From contig NZ_JBHJHQ010000004.1 of NCBI RefSeq assembly GCF_042219825.1, forward strand, positions 372,001-436,000: a stretch of DNA of 64,000 nucleotides. Reading direction: 5' to 3'. Origin of the DNA: JBHJHP01 sp042219825. GTDB taxonomy: Bacteria; Bacteroidota; Bacteroidia; Bacteroidales; UBA5342. The translations under genes and the position numbers were made by a program. The notes under the pieces were generated by a model that was not told where the DNA came from, did not search any database, and saw only the letters and a list, made by a program, of their open reading frames with translations. This document shows, one piece after another, positions 25,539 to 34,578 of the stretch; within the stretch, counting starts at the first letter, position 1; each line of letters starts with the position of its first letter.

Positions 25539-26837
25539 ATGAAGTATTACAGTACCAATCATAATGCTCCCGAGGCAACACTTCAAACAGCCGTAACCAA
25601 AGGTCTGGCTCCAGACAAGGGGTTGTACATGCCGGAACGGATTAATACATTCGATCCTGCATTTTTTGATGCGATGACAGATTTGTCTTTACAGGAAATT
25701 TCATACAGAGTAGCCGATAAATTCTTTGGTGAAGATATCGACCGCGATATATTGAAAGCCTTGGTTTACGATACCATGCAGTTTGATATTCCCCTGGTAA
25801 AAGTCACGGACAATATTTACTCACTGGAGCTGTTTCATGGGCCCACGCTGGCATTCAAAGATGTTGGTGCCCGGTTTATGGCAAGGTTATTATCGCATTT
25901 TATCAAAAAGGAAGGCGAAGGTGAAGTAAATGTGCTGGTAGCTACTTCGGGTGATACTGGAAGTGCAGTAGCAAACGGATTTTTGGGTGTTGAAGGAATT
26001 AATGTGTTTGTGCTCTATCCTAAAGGACTGGTTAGTGAAATACAGGAAAAACAGTTTACTACACTGGGGCAAAATATAACAGCCATTGAAATAGATGGAA
26101 CCTTTGATGATTGTCAGCGGTTAGTGAAAGAGGCATTTCTGGATGAAGAAATTACTGTAAAACTAACATTAACGTCAGCCAATTCAATTAATGTGGCACG
26201 TTTTCTTCCTCAATCCTTTTACTATTTCTGGGGGGTGGCACAATTAAAAAAGCTTGGTATATCTGATCATATTGTTTGTAGTGTGCCAAGTGGTAATTTT
26301 GGCAATATAACAGCTGGATTGTTCGGACAGAAAATGGGATTGCCTTTGTCTAGGTTCATTGCTGCCAACAATAAAAATGATATTTTCTATAATTATCTTA
26401 AATCAGGTAAATATGAACCCAAATCATCTGTGGCTACCATAGCCAATGCCATGGATGTGGGTGATCCAAGTAACTTTGCCCGCGTGCTTGATCTGTATGG
26501 ATCATCGTATGATGAAATTAAAGAGAATATTTCGGCTTTTACATATACTGATGACGAAATACGGGAAACTGTAAAAACTGTTTGGCAAGAGTATGATTAT
26601 TTGCTTGATCCCCATGGTGCAACTGGTTTCAGAGCTTTAAAGGAAGGTTTGAAGAACGGTGAAACAGGTTTTTTTATTGAAACAGCGCACCCTGCAAAGT
26701 TTCTTGATACTGTTGAAAGCATCGTATCTGAAGCTGTTGACATACCTGAAAAGCTTCAGGAGTTTATGAAGGGCGAGAAGCAGACGGTGTCTCTGTCATC
26801 AAAGTTCAGTGATTTTAAATCCTTTTTATTGGATTGA
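25539..26837 (+). CDS. thrC: Threonine synthase
   Basis: The 432-residue PLP enzyme converts O-phospho-L-homoserine to L-threonine. The N-terminus (M-K-Y-Y-S-T-N-H-N-A-P) is that of the shorter bacterial ThrC class. The PLP lysine is in L-A-F-K-D-V-G-A, the phosphate-binding glycine loop is S-G-D-T-G-S-A-V-A-N-G, and S-V-P-S-G-N-F-G-N continues the cofactor site. The gene starts two bases after the upstream stop codon, so it is translationally coupled to the PGM-like gene and completes the thrA-(thrB substitute)-thrC operon. Confidence 0.96.
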   Translation: MKYYSTNHNAPEATLQTAVTKGLAPDKGLYMPERINTFDPAFFDAMTDLSLQEISYRVADKFFGEDIDRDILKALVYDTMQFDIPLVKVTDNIYSLELFHGPTLAFKDVGARFMARLLSHFIKKEGEGEVNVLVATSGDTGSAVANGFLGVEGINVFVLYPKGLVSEIQEKQFTTLGQNITAIEIDGTFDDCQRLVKEAFLDEEITVKLTLTSANSINVARFLPQSFYYFWGVAQLKKLGISDHIVCSVPSGNFGNITAGLFGQKMGLPLSRFIAANNKNDIFYNYLKSGKYEPKSSVATIANAMDVGDPSNFARVLDLYGSSYDEIKENISAFTYTDDEIRETVKTVWQEYDYLLDPHGATGFRALKEGLKNGETGFFIETAHPAKFLDTVESIVSEAVDIPEKLQEFMKGEKQTVSLSSKFSDFKSFLLD

Positions 26838-26880
26838 AAACAATTAATTGATTCTCAAAGCAATATTTTTTGTTTTTTGT

Positions 26881-26888
26881 TAGTTTTG
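26881..26888 (+). promoter_or_regulatory. Candidate -7 box for the DUF4837-pdxA unit
   Basis: TAGTTTTG matches TAnnTTTG exactly and lies in the 223-base gap after thrC, 172 bases before the DUF4837 ATG. No -33 TTTG sits at the usual spacing, so confidence is low. The long untranslated stretch that follows shows no recognisable riboswitch. Confidence 0.3.
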
Positions 26889-27060
26889 TAAAAAGGAACT
26901 CAATCACTCAACCAAATGTTGATGACCAAGAAATGAGCATAAACTTTAAGTATCCTAAATTATATCAAATACAGAAGCTTAAAATTTATGGGGAATAGAA
27001 GAGGTTACAAGAGTGCAGAAGTTTTTGTTTTAAGGCGTAACAAAACAAAAAATTAAAAAA

Positions 27061-28086
27061 ATGAAATATCTGAAAACATTTGCCGGAATCTTATCACTAC
27101 TGTTGTTATTTTCTTGTAAAAATACATCGGTTACACTGCCAACGCCAGGTGGCCGTGCGGGTGATCTGCTTATTGTGATTGATCAGAATGTCTGGAATTC
27201 TCCAGGTGGAGATACCCTTAAAAATCTGTTTCAACAGGATATCGTTGGTTTGCCCTGGGAAGAGACATTGTTTGATATATCACATACCGACCATCAGAAT
27301 TTCATAAGGATCCTTCAGACAGCACGCAGTATTATTGATGTAGATGTAAGTAAGACTTATTCTCAACCCAAAGTTATCTATCAAAAAGATCTGTTTTCCA
27401 AAACACAACGCTTTATTAAATTACAGCTTCCTTCAGTCAGTGATCTTAAGCCTGTGGTTGAAAAGGAAGGGATGAAGATGGTATCTTTTATGTATCAGGG
27501 TGAAAGAGAGAGATTTCTTGCGAATTACCGTAAGTTCAGTAATAAAGAGTTAATGCAAAAGGTCAAAGACACTATTGGCGTTGATATGTTAATACCAAAC
27601 GATTTTACACGATACAGTTTTCAGGATAATTTTGTGTGGATGCTTGCAAAAAGCAATGACTATATGAAGTACATTGCCATTTACAGTTATGATTATAAAT
27701 CGCAAAATCAACTTTCTGAGAAAAATCTGGTTGCTACACGCGATTCTGTCATGAGAGCAAATATTCCCGGTTCAAGACCCGGATCATATATGTCTACCGG
27801 TATGTTCTATCCACCTGTACTTACACAGTTTATGGATCATGGAAAGTATGTAGCAGAACTAAGGGGGATTTGGGAAACAGTTAATGACATGATGGGCGGA
27901 CCATTTGTGAGCCAAACGAGAATAGATGAACCTTCTAACAGGATTGTAACAGTTGAGGTATTTCTGTATGCCCCGGAACAGAATAAACGCAATACATTGC
28001 GCGAACTGGAATCGCTTCTGTATACTGTAAAGATGGCTGATGAAGAAAAACCACAGGGAACTCAAACAAAAGAAAATGAAGAATGA
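27061..28086 (+). CDS. DUF4837 family lipoprotein
   Basis: A 341-residue lipoprotein: M-K-Y-L-K-T start, hydrophobic core, lipobox ending L-F-S-C (Cys19). The mature part matches the DUF4837 pattern of Bacteroidota, starting after P-T-P-G-G-R-A-G-D-L-L-I-V-I, continuing with W-N-S-P-G-G, and including the late segment with M-M-G-G-P-F-V-S. It is predicted to sit in the periplasm or outer membrane; biochemical function is unknown. The C-terminal tail is highly charged (E-E-K-P-Q-G-T-Q-T-K) and overlaps the start of pdxA by 11 bases, implying translational coupling of a cytosolic vitamin B6 enzyme with an exported lipoprotein. Confidence 0.85.
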   Translation: MKYLKTFAGILSLLLLFSCKNTSVTLPTPGGRAGDLLIVIDQNVWNSPGGDTLKNLFQQDIVGLPWEETLFDISHTDHQNFIRILQTARSIIDVDVSKTYSQPKVIYQKDLFSKTQRFIKLQLPSVSDLKPVVEKEGMKMVSFMYQGERERFLANYRKFSNKELMQKVKDTIGVDMLIPNDFTRYSFQDNFVWMLAKSNDYMKYIAIYSYDYKSQNQLSEKNLVATRDSVMRANIPGSRPGSYMSTGMFYPPVLTQFMDHGKYVAELRGIWETVNDMMGGPFVSQTRIDEPSNRIVTVEVFLYAPEQNKRNTLRELESLLYTVKMADEEKPQGTQTKENEE

Positions 28087-29185
28087 TAAAATAGTTGTCG
28101 GAATAACGCATGGTGATATAAACGGCATAGGATACGAGGTCATCATAAAACTTTTAAGTGATAACCGTCTGTTTGAATTATGCACTCCAATAATCTATGG
28201 TTCGCCTAAGATTATGGCATATCACAAAAAGGCAACGGAATCTGAGAATATAAACTTTAATAACATTAATCACACGCGTGATGCCAGAGATGGCAGAGCA
28301 AATATCATTAATTGTGTGAGTGATGATATAAAAGTAGAACTTGGACAACTGACAACGGAGGCCGGTAAAGCTTCATTTGATGCACTCAATGCTGCTGTTA
28401 AAGATTTGCAGGAAGGATTGATAGATGTACTTGTTACCGCACCCATAAACAAGGAGAGTATTACCAAAGCCGGTTTTGAATTTCCCGGACATACAGAATA
28501 TCTCGAAAGTAACTTTGAAGGTGAAGCATTAATGCTGATGGTGAGTGATAATCTTAAAGTTGCAGTGGTTACAGGCCATATTCCGTTAGGCGATGTAAAA
28601 AGCAGCATTACGGCAGAACTGATAGAGAATAAACTTCGAATACTCAACCAGTCACTCATAACAGACTTCAATATAAGAAAACCACGCATAGCTGTTATGG
28701 GCCTTAATCCACACGCAGGGGATAATGGTGTAATCGGCGAAGAGGAAAAGGAGTTGATCGAACCGTTGCTGAACAGAATGCGTGAGGAAGGAATGTTGGT
28801 GTTCGGACCATTTCCTGCTGATGGTTTCTTCGGGGCAAAACGTGAATATAAGTACGACGCTGTACTGGCGATGTATCATGATCAGGGATTGATACCTTTT
28901 AAGGTTCTGAGTATGGAGCATGGCGTTAATTATACTGCCGGATTAAACATAATAAGAACAAGTCCGGCGCACGGAACGGCATTTGACCTGGCTGGAAAAG
29001 GAGAAGCCAGTGAAGAAAGTTTGCGGGAAGCCGTTTATATGGCTCTGGATACGTTCCGAAATCGTCAGAGCTATGTAGAAGCCAACAAAAATCCGTTGAA
29101 AAAGCAAATACTTCCGGGACAGTTTTCAGGTCCTGATCTATCAGTGGATCAGCTTGAAGATGTGGAAAAAGAAATTGAGGATTAA
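28076..29185 (+). CDS. pdxA: 4-hydroxythreonine-4-phosphate dehydrogenase
   Basis: The 369-residue enzyme oxidises 4-phosphohydroxy-L-threonine to the precursor of 3-amino-2-oxopropyl phosphate in pyridoxal-phosphate synthesis. Family motifs are G-I-T-H-G-D-I-N-G-I-G near the N-terminus, and the three metal histidines in P-G-H-T-E, N-P-H-A-G-D and M-Y-H-D-Q-G-L-I-P-F-K. A longer frame starts at 28040, but the ATG at 28076 gives the family N-terminus; it lies inside the last codons of the DUF4837 gene. A strong terminator follows. Confidence 0.95.
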   Translation: MKNDKIVVGITHGDINGIGYEVIIKLLSDNRLFELCTPIIYGSPKIMAYHKKATESENINFNNINHTRDARDGRANIINCVSDDIKVELGQLTTEAGKASFDALNAAVKDLQEGLIDVLVTAPINKESITKAGFEFPGHTEYLESNFEGEALMLMVSDNLKVAVVTGHIPLGDVKSSITAELIENKLRILNQSLITDFNIRKPRIAVMGLNPHAGDNGVIGEEEKELIEPLLNRMREEGMLVFGPFPADGFFGAKREYKYDAVLAMYHDQGLIPFKVLSMEHGVNYTAGLNIIRTSPAHGTAFDLAGKGEASEESLREAVYMALDTFRNRQSYVEANKNPLKKQILPGQFSGPDLSVDQLEDVEKEIED

Positions 29186-29192
29186 TAAACAA

Positions 29193-29208
29193 GGGACCCG
29201 AAGGTCCC
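29193..29208 (+). terminator. Small GC hairpin with CGAA tetraloop after pdxA
   Basis: GGGACC (29193-29198) and GGTCCC (29203-29208) flank a CGAA loop, eight bases after the stop codon. No T-run follows, so it may protect the 3' end or assist the stronger terminator 22 bases further on. Confidence 0.5.
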
Positions 29209-29230
29209 CTGAATCGTTTGAATAAGGCAT

Positions 29231-29260
29231 AAAAAAAGCGCTCTTTAGAGCGCTTTTTTT
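29231..29260. terminator. Bidirectional terminator between pdxA and lpxA
   Basis: Perfect symmetry: A7-GCGCTC-TTTA-GAGCGC-T7. The 6-bp GC core is flanked by A7 and T7, so it serves both convergent transcription units. The lpxA stop codon lies two bases away. Confidence 0.95.
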
Positions 29261-29261
29261 A

Positions 29262-30041
29262 TTATTGAAAATATCCTCTTATAATTCCTCGTTTTGAGTT
29301 TCTGATGAAAAGAATTATTTCATCTCTTTCTTTTGTAGCTGGTAGTTCGGCTTCAATAAGATCACAAGCTTCAGTATTATTTAGTCCTTTTTGATATGTA
29401 TAACGGTAAATTTCCTGAATGTCTCTAATCTGATCATTGTCGAATCCTCTACGGCGCAGACCAATAGAGTTTACACCAGCATAGGAAAGGGGTTCACGTG
29501 CTGCCTTAATAAAAGGAGGTACGTCTTTTCGTACCAAAGATCCACCTGAAATCATGACATGTGAACCAATGTGGCAAAATTGGTGAACTGCTACAAGACC
29601 GCTCATAATAGCCCAGTCGTCAACTATAACTTCGCCTGCAAGCTGGGTGGCATTTCCAAGAATAACATTGTCACCCACTATACAGTCGTGAGCTACATGT
29701 ACGTATGCCATAAGAAGGCAGTTGCTTCCCACAATGGTTTTCCCTTTAGCCACAGTACCACGGTTAACGGTAACACATTCACGGATCGTTGTATTATCAC
29801 CGATTTCAGCAGTTGTTTCTTCTCCTCTGAATTTCAAGTCCTGGGGAATTCCTGATATGACTGCACCAGGAAAAATGTTACAGTTTTTTCCTATCCTTGC
29901 TCCTTCAAGAATGGTTGCACCCGAACCGATGCGGGTTCCTTCTTTAATTACTACGTTTTTATCAATAGAAACGAAAGGTTCTATAACCACGTTTGGAGCA
30001 ATTTTAGCTTCCGGATGTACATACGCTAATGGTTGTTTCAT
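29262..30041 (-). CDS. lpxA: Acyl-ACP--UDP-N-acetylglucosamine O-acyltransferase
   Basis: The 259-residue protein is a left-handed beta-helix acyltransferase built of hexapeptide repeats (V-V-I-E-P-F-V-S-I type). It transfers a 3-hydroxyacyl chain to UDP-GlcNAc in the first step of lipid A synthesis. The catalytic histidine is in H-V-A-H-D-C, with G-N-A-T-Q-L-A-G beside it. The C-terminal helical region has the G-L-R-R-R-G-F segment typical of LpxA. Length matches the family (about 260). It follows lpxC-fabZ by 20 bases and is last in the lpx unit. Confidence 0.96.
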   Translation of the reverse strand: MKQPLAYVHPEAKIAPNVVIEPFVSIDKNVVIKEGTRIGSGATILEGARIGKNCNIFPGAVISGIPQDLKFRGEETTAEIGDNTTIRECVTVNRGTVAKGKTIVGSNCLLMAYVHVAHDCIVGDNVILGNATQLAGEVIVDDWAIMSGLVAVHQFCHIGSHVMISGGSLVRKDVPPFIKAAREPLSYAGVNSIGLRRRGFDNDQIRDIQEIYRYTYQKGLNNTEACDLIEAELPATKERDEIILFIRNSKRGIIRGYFQ

Positions 30042-30061
30042 TTGTTCCTTTGTGTTAGGTT

Positions 30062-31456
30062 TTATTTGTTTTTAATAATTTGTGCCATGAACTCTGCCTC
30101 AGCAACAACCTTGTCGCCGACAAAGGCAAGACCTCTGGCACTGGCAATACCTCTACGTATGGGAGAAGTGAGTTCCAGTTTGAAGATCACAGTGTCTCCC
30201 GGTACCACTTTTTTTCTGAATTTTACGTTGTCTATTTTAAGAAAATATGTTGAATATCTTTCAGGTTCATCCACACCACTAAGAACAAGGATTCCCATCG
30301 TCTGAGCCATAGCTTCAACTAACAATACTCCCGGCATTACAGGTTCTTCGGGAAAATGACCACGGAAAAAATCTTCGTTCATCGAAATATTTTTAAGACC
30401 TATAATCGTCTCAGAATCTTCAATCCGAAGTATTTTATCAATCATTAAAAATGGTGGTCTGTGTGGCAGAAGCGTTTTTATTTGGTTCACATCCATGAAT
30501 GGTTCTATGGATGGATCGTAGAACGGAACCTGATCAGGATTACGCTTAATGATTTTACGAATTACCTTTGCCATCTCAGTATTTACCAGGTGCCCTGGTT
30601 TGGTGGCAATTATTTTCCCCTCAATTCTACATCCAATTAATGAAATATCGCCAATAACATCAAGTATTTTATGACGGGCAGGTTCATTGGTGAAAGTTAA
30701 TTCGGTATTGCTGAGGTAACCGTTTGATTCCACGTTAACATGTTCATGATTGAATAAATCTGCCAGACGGTCCAACTCTTCCTGATTAACTTCTTTATCA
30801 ACAATTACCAGTGCATTATCAAGATTTCCTCCTTTCACATGATTGCTGTGTAGTAACGGCTCCAGTTCATGTAGAAAAACAAATGTTTTACATGTAGATA
30901 CTTCAGTTTCATAATCCTCGATGGATTCAAGATTTGCATACTGATTTGCAAGAAGATTTGAACCGGAGTATGAAAGCAAGGTACTTACACTGAATTTATC
31001 ATCCGGAAGAATTATAATGCTGCTTCCTGTTTTTTCATCCGTATATTCAATTTTAGAGGTCGGTTTAAAAATAAACGCTTTTTTATCCTGCTCTTTAATT
31101 CCTGCTTCCTTGATTTTATCAATAAAAGGTTTGGCACTTCCTTCAATTATCGGCATTTCAGGGCCGTTGATTTCAATCAGACAGTTATCAATGCCTGATG
31201 CATAAAGGGCAGACAGTGCATGTTCTATTGTTGATACAGTTGCTTCACCTTTTCCGATTACTGTACTTCGTGTCGTATTTACGACATTTTCAGCTACTGC
31301 ATCAAATGCCGGTGAGTTATCAAGGTCAATACGTTTAATCTGGTATCCTGAGTCAACAGGTGCTGGTTTAAATGTAGCTTTCACTTTGGCCCCGGTATGT
31401 AAGCCCTGGCCTTCCAAGGAAAACTCAGCAGCAAGTGTTTTCTGAAAAATACTCAT
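30062..31456 (-). CDS. lpxC-fabZ: Bifunctional LpxC (UDP-3-O-acyl-GlcNAc deacetylase)/FabZ (3-hydroxyacyl-ACP dehydratase)
   Basis: The 464-residue fusion is characteristic of Bacteroidota. Residues 1-300 are LpxC, the zinc deacetylase committing lipid A synthesis: a zinc His in S-T-I-E-H-A-L-S-A-L, and the second His and Asp in A-R-H-K-I-L-D-V-I-G-D. Residues from about 315 are FabZ, which dehydrates 3-hydroxyacyl-ACP in fatty acid synthesis: L-L-P-H-R-P-P-F-L-M-I-D and the active-site F-F-R-G-H-F-P-E-E-P-V-M-P-G with catalytic His and later Glu. Since both activities use 3-hydroxyacyl chains, the fusion may balance phospholipid and lipid A production. It lies four bases after lpxD. Confidence 0.96.
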   Translation of the reverse strand: MSIFQKTLAAEFSLEGQGLHTGAKVKATFKPAPVDSGYQIKRIDLDNSPAFDAVAENVVNTTRSTVIGKGEATVSTIEHALSALYASGIDNCLIEINGPEMPIIEGSAKPFIDKIKEAGIKEQDKKAFIFKPTSKIEYTDEKTGSSIIILPDDKFSVSTLLSYSGSNLLANQYANLESIEDYETEVSTCKTFVFLHELEPLLHSNHVKGGNLDNALVIVDKEVNQEELDRLADLFNHEHVNVESNGYLSNTELTFTNEPARHKILDVIGDISLIGCRIEGKIIATKPGHLVNTEMAKVIRKIIKRNPDQVPFYDPSIEPFMDVNQIKTLLPHRPPFLMIDKILRIEDSETIIGLKNISMNEDFFRGHFPEEPVMPGVLLVEAMAQTMGILVLSGVDEPERYSTYFLKIDNVKFRKKVVPGDTVIFKLELTSPIRRGIASARGLAFVGDKVVAEAEFMAQIIKNK

Positions 31457-31460
31457 GTTT

Positions 31461-32513
31461 TTATGGTTTATCTTTTTTTATATCTTCTTTAAATGCCTTT
31501 AGCTCTCTTTCCGTCTGATATACAGTTCTTTGTATGTCAGGAAGGTTTTTGAAAACTGCATATGCTTTTCTATAATCAATAATTCCAATAGCAGGTGAAC
31601 CTAACAGTACTTTACCCTCTCCTTTAATGGTGTTTGCAATACCGGATTGGGCGGCTATTTTAGTATTATCAGGAATGGAAATATGACCCGCAAAACCAAC
31701 CTGTCCACCTATCATACAGTTCTTTCCTATTTTTGTTGATCCTGCAATGCCTGACTGTGCAGCAATAACCGTATTTTCACCAATCTCTACGTTATGGGCT
31801 ACCTGAATCAGATTGTCAAGTTTTACACCTTTTCGAATAATGGTTGACCCCATGGTTGCCCTGTCTATCGTTGTATTGGCTCCAATTTCCACATGATCTT
31901 CTATGACTACATTACCGATCTGCGGAATTTTGGCATAGTCTCCCGATTGTGGGGCAAAACCAAATCCATCAGAACCGATAACAGAGCCTGCATGAAGTAC
32001 ACAGTTGCTACCAATTTTGCAACCATCGTAAATTTTTACTCCGGCAAATATAATTGTGTCTTCTCCTATCTCAACATTGTCTCCAATAGAACAGTTCGCA
32101 TTAATTTCAACGCCACTGTTGATTCTGACATTCTTCCCAATTGAAACAAAAGCATCAATAAAAACAGTCTCAGGAATTTGAGCCGTTTCATCAATTGCAG
32201 TATTGGGGTGTACACCTATTTTTACCGGCTTGGAATTTTCATAAAGCGTGAGCAATCGTGCTATGGCCTGGTAGGGATCAGCAACACGTATGAGAGTGGC
32301 ACTGATTTCCTGTTTCAATTCGAGGTCACTTTTAATCAACACTATAGATGCATTGGTAGTGTAGAGATAAGGCTCGTATTTTGGATTAGATAAAAAACTT
32401 AAAGTACCAGGCCTCCCTTCTTCAATTTTTGAAAAATCAGAAACCGTTATATTATGATTACCATCTATGTCTCCCTCAAGATATTCGGCTATTTGCTTAG
32501 CTGAAAACTCCAT
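31461..32513 (-). CDS. lpxD: UDP-3-O-(3-hydroxyacyl)glucosamine N-acyltransferase
   Basis: The 350-residue protein has an N-terminal uridine-binding domain (about 1-100, with L-S-F-L-S-N-P-K-Y) and then hexapeptide repeats of a left-handed beta-helix. The catalytic histidine is in Q-V-A-H-N-V-E-I-G, with G-S-D-G-F-G-F for substrate contact. It performs the third lipid A step, adding the N-linked acyl chain, after LpxC. It precedes lpxC-fabZ by 4 bases and follows the HD-domain gene by 66. Confidence 0.96.
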   Translation of the reverse strand: MEFSAKQIAEYLEGDIDGNHNITVSDFSKIEEGRPGTLSFLSNPKYEPYLYTTNASIVLIKSDLELKQEISATLIRVADPYQAIARLLTLYENSKPVKIGVHPNTAIDETAQIPETVFIDAFVSIGKNVRINSGVEINANCSIGDNVEIGEDTIIFAGVKIYDGCKIGSNCVLHAGSVIGSDGFGFAPQSGDYAKIPQIGNVVIEDHVEIGANTTIDRATMGSTIIRKGVKLDNLIQVAHNVEIGENTVIAAQSGIAGSTKIGKNCMIGGQVGFAGHISIPDNTKIAAQSGIANTIKGEGKVLLGSPAIGIIDYRKAYAVFKNLPDIQRTVYQTERELKAFKEDIKKDKP

Positions 32514-32529
32514 AAAAAAAAATTTGTGG

Positions 32530-32537
32530 CAAAATTA
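32530..32537 (-). promoter_or_regulatory. Candidate -7 box for lpxD
   Basis: The minus strand reads TAATTTTG, 16 bases before the lpxD ATG, matching TAnnTTTG. No good -33 box lies at standard spacing. It would allow lpx expression independent of the HD-domain gene. Confidence 0.25.
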
Positions 32538-32579
32538 AAGATTTCTCTCTAAAAACCCTGTTTTGTTCAAATTTTGTTG

Positions 32580-33812
32580 TCAATTTCTTATGTAACAGAA
32601 GAAAAACTTCTCTTCACTTGTTATATGTTGCGAAATTCTGATGATCTCAGAAGCTTCATCCACACTCACCACATCTCCGTTTTTGTAAAGAATTTTAATT
32701 TTATCCACATCCGGAGTGTAGAGTTCAGATGAAGTGGTTCCCTGGAATACAAAATACTCCAGCTCATAGTTTTTTAAATTGTGTCGTCGTAATATTTCAT
32801 GCTTTTTTTTAAGAATATAAGTTTCTTTAAAAGGCGTATTACTTATTTCAATTTTATATAATTTTCTGTTTATCAGTCCATTTGATAATGTGGAAAGGAT
32901 CATGTCTTTATTGTCAATCCAGTATTTCAGGCAGGTTAGAATATCAGTATCATCCAGTTTTATAAACTGGTTCAGGGCATTCCTGTCGGACTCCAACCCT
33001 TCAACTGAAACCTTATTAATGAAAAAGTATTCTAACGCAGGAGTCAAATAAAGTGTTTTTCCCTGTTTATGTAATTCGCGGGCCCGTTTTAGTACATTGA
33101 TCAGCATTTTTTCTGAGGCAAGCGCTGTTTTATGCAAATATACCTGCCAGTACATTAGCCGGCGTGCGATCAGAAACTTTTCAATGGAATAAATGCCTTT
33201 TGCTTCCAGAACCAGTTGATCATTCACTACATTCAGCATTTTTATTATTCGGGCTGATCCAATGGTTCCTTCTGTGACACCCGTATAGAAGCTGTCTCTG
33301 CGTAAATAATCCATGCGATCCATATCCAGCTGTCCGGAAACAAGCTGGTGAAGAAACCGTTTTGGATAGTTCCCTTTAAAAATTTTAATGGCAAGATCCA
33401 ATTTGCGATCCAGTTCCTTGTTCAGCATTTCCATAAGAACCAGAGAAATAGCCTCGTGATTGATATGAACAATAGTATCTTCCAGAACATGTGAGAATGG
33501 ACCGTGTCCAATATCATGCAAGAGGATGGCTGCAAGTACCGCTTCTTCTTCCTTCTCTGTAATATCCTGACCTTTTGAACGCAGTACATTTACAGCCTCC
33601 TGTGTCAGGTGCATGGCACCTAACGCATGTTGAAAACGGGTATGCTGTGCTCCGGGGTAGACATTTGAACTGAGCCCAAGTTGTCGTATGCGTTTTAAGC
33701 GTTGAAAAACCGGATGTTCAATCAGCCGGAATATAAGATTGTGGTTGATTTGTATAAATCCAAAAACGGGGTCGTTAATGATTTTGTGGCTATTTATAGG
33801 CCTGTCTGTCAT
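32580..33812 (-). CDS. HD-domain phosphohydrolase (SamHD1/dGTPase-like)
   Basis: A 410-residue cytosolic protein with the HD metal-binding set: R-F-Q-H-A-L-G for the first His, H-D-I-G-H-G-P-F-S-H for the HD pair, and a later Asp in G-Q-L-D-M-D-R-M-D-Y-L-R-R-D. This matches the dNTP triphosphohydrolase/SamHD1-like branch, in which nucleotide triphosphates are usual substrates. The same gene commonly precedes lpxD in Bacteroidota genomes, but the reason for the linkage is not known. It overlaps nothing and starts 9 bases after the Crp/Fnr gene, suggesting one transcript. Confidence 0.88.
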   Translation of the reverse strand: MTDRPINSHKIINDPVFGFIQINHNLIFRLIEHPVFQRLKRIRQLGLSSNVYPGAQHTRFQHALGAMHLTQEAVNVLRSKGQDITEKEEEAVLAAILLHDIGHGPFSHVLEDTIVHINHEAISLVLMEMLNKELDRKLDLAIKIFKGNYPKRFLHQLVSGQLDMDRMDYLRRDSFYTGVTEGTIGSARIIKMLNVVNDQLVLEAKGIYSIEKFLIARRLMYWQVYLHKTALASEKMLINVLKRARELHKQGKTLYLTPALEYFFINKVSVEGLESDRNALNQFIKLDDTDILTCLKYWIDNKDMILSTLSNGLINRKLYKIEISNTPFKETYILKKKHEILRRHNLKNYELEYFVFQGTTSSELYTPDVDKIKILYKNGDVVSVDEASEIIRISQHITSEEKFFFCYIRN

Positions 33813-33821
33813 TCAATTGTT

Positions 33822-34529
33822 TTAATCGTAAACATTCCCTATTTTAATAAGTTTTGGAATGTTGATCAATTTAATCCGCCTTCCCTGGAGTTCAATCAGG
33901 TTGTCTGCTTTAAATTCAGATAAGAGTCTGATGACGGATTCTGTAGCAGTGCCGACCATGTTTGCCAGTTCTTCACGGGTTAGTGAAATATTGAGGTAGT
34001 TATCCTTGTCCAGATCAAATGAATCCATTAATAATAAAAGTACCTCGGCCAGTCTTTCACGAACTGTTTTTTGAGCAATATCGGTAATATATTTGTTGGA
34101 TTCTCCCAATTCCTTACACGCCATACGCATAAGTGCCATTGAAAACTCAGAATTCTGCTTAAGCAATTCCAGCAAATGGACACCCTGGATATAAAGTAAC
34201 TGCGCACTATCAATTATTTTAGCTGTAGTACATGCCAGTTCAGCATTAATAACAGAACGGAACCCGATGAGATCACCTTCCTTGGCAAATCGTATAATTT
34301 GTTCTTTCCCGTCAATACCAGTCTTAAATATTTTAACGATACCTTTCTCAACGAAATAACACCCGTTTATCCGATGGTCCTCTTCATAAAGGAGTTTTCC
34401 TCTTGGAAATACATGCGTCTCAATTTCAATATTCATTGATTCTATTTCACCCTCTGTAAGAGAATCAAAAATTGAATACTTTCTAAGATTTATACTTTTA
34501 TCGATATCTTCACCTTGCACTTTACGCAT
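33822..34529 (-). CDS. Crp/Fnr family transcriptional regulator
   Basis: The 235-residue protein has a cyclic-nucleotide-binding-type beta-barrel (about 20-140; F-P-R-G-K-L-L-Y-E-E, G-C-Y-F-V-E-K-G-I-V-K-I-F-K), a long dimer helix and a C-terminal winged helix (L-T-R-E-E-L-A-N-M-V-G-T-A-T-E-S-V-I-R). No cysteine cluster for an Fnr-type iron-sulfur centre is seen at the N-terminus. The barrel lacks a clear cAMP phosphate cassette, so its ligand is unknown. It lies between pheS and the HD gene. A promoter-like TTG-N20-TAAATTTG lies directly before the ATG. Confidence 0.88.
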   Translation of the reverse strand: MRKVQGEDIDKSINLRKYSIFDSLTEGEIESMNIEIETHVFPRGKLLYEEDHRINGCYFVEKGIVKIFKTGIDGKEQIIRFAKEGDLIGFRSVINAELACTTAKIIDSAQLLYIQGVHLLELLKQNSEFSMALMRMACKELGESNKYITDIAQKTVRERLAEVLLLLMDSFDLDKDNYLNISLTREELANMVGTATESVIRLLSEFKADNLIELQGRRIKLINIPKLIKIGNVYD

Positions 34530-34533
34530 AGTT

Positions 34534-34564
34534 CAAATTTATTACAGTTTAAGCCTTCCCGCAA
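34534..34564 (-). promoter_or_regulatory. Candidate promoter of the Crp/Fnr gene
   Basis: On the minus strand, TTG (34562-34564) is followed 20 bases later by TAAATTTG (34534-34541), matching the Bacteroidota -33/-7 pattern. The start site would fall at or within a base or two of the ATG at 34529, implying a nearly leaderless transcript. Confidence 0.35.
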
Positions 34565-34578
34565 TATAGTAAAAACTA

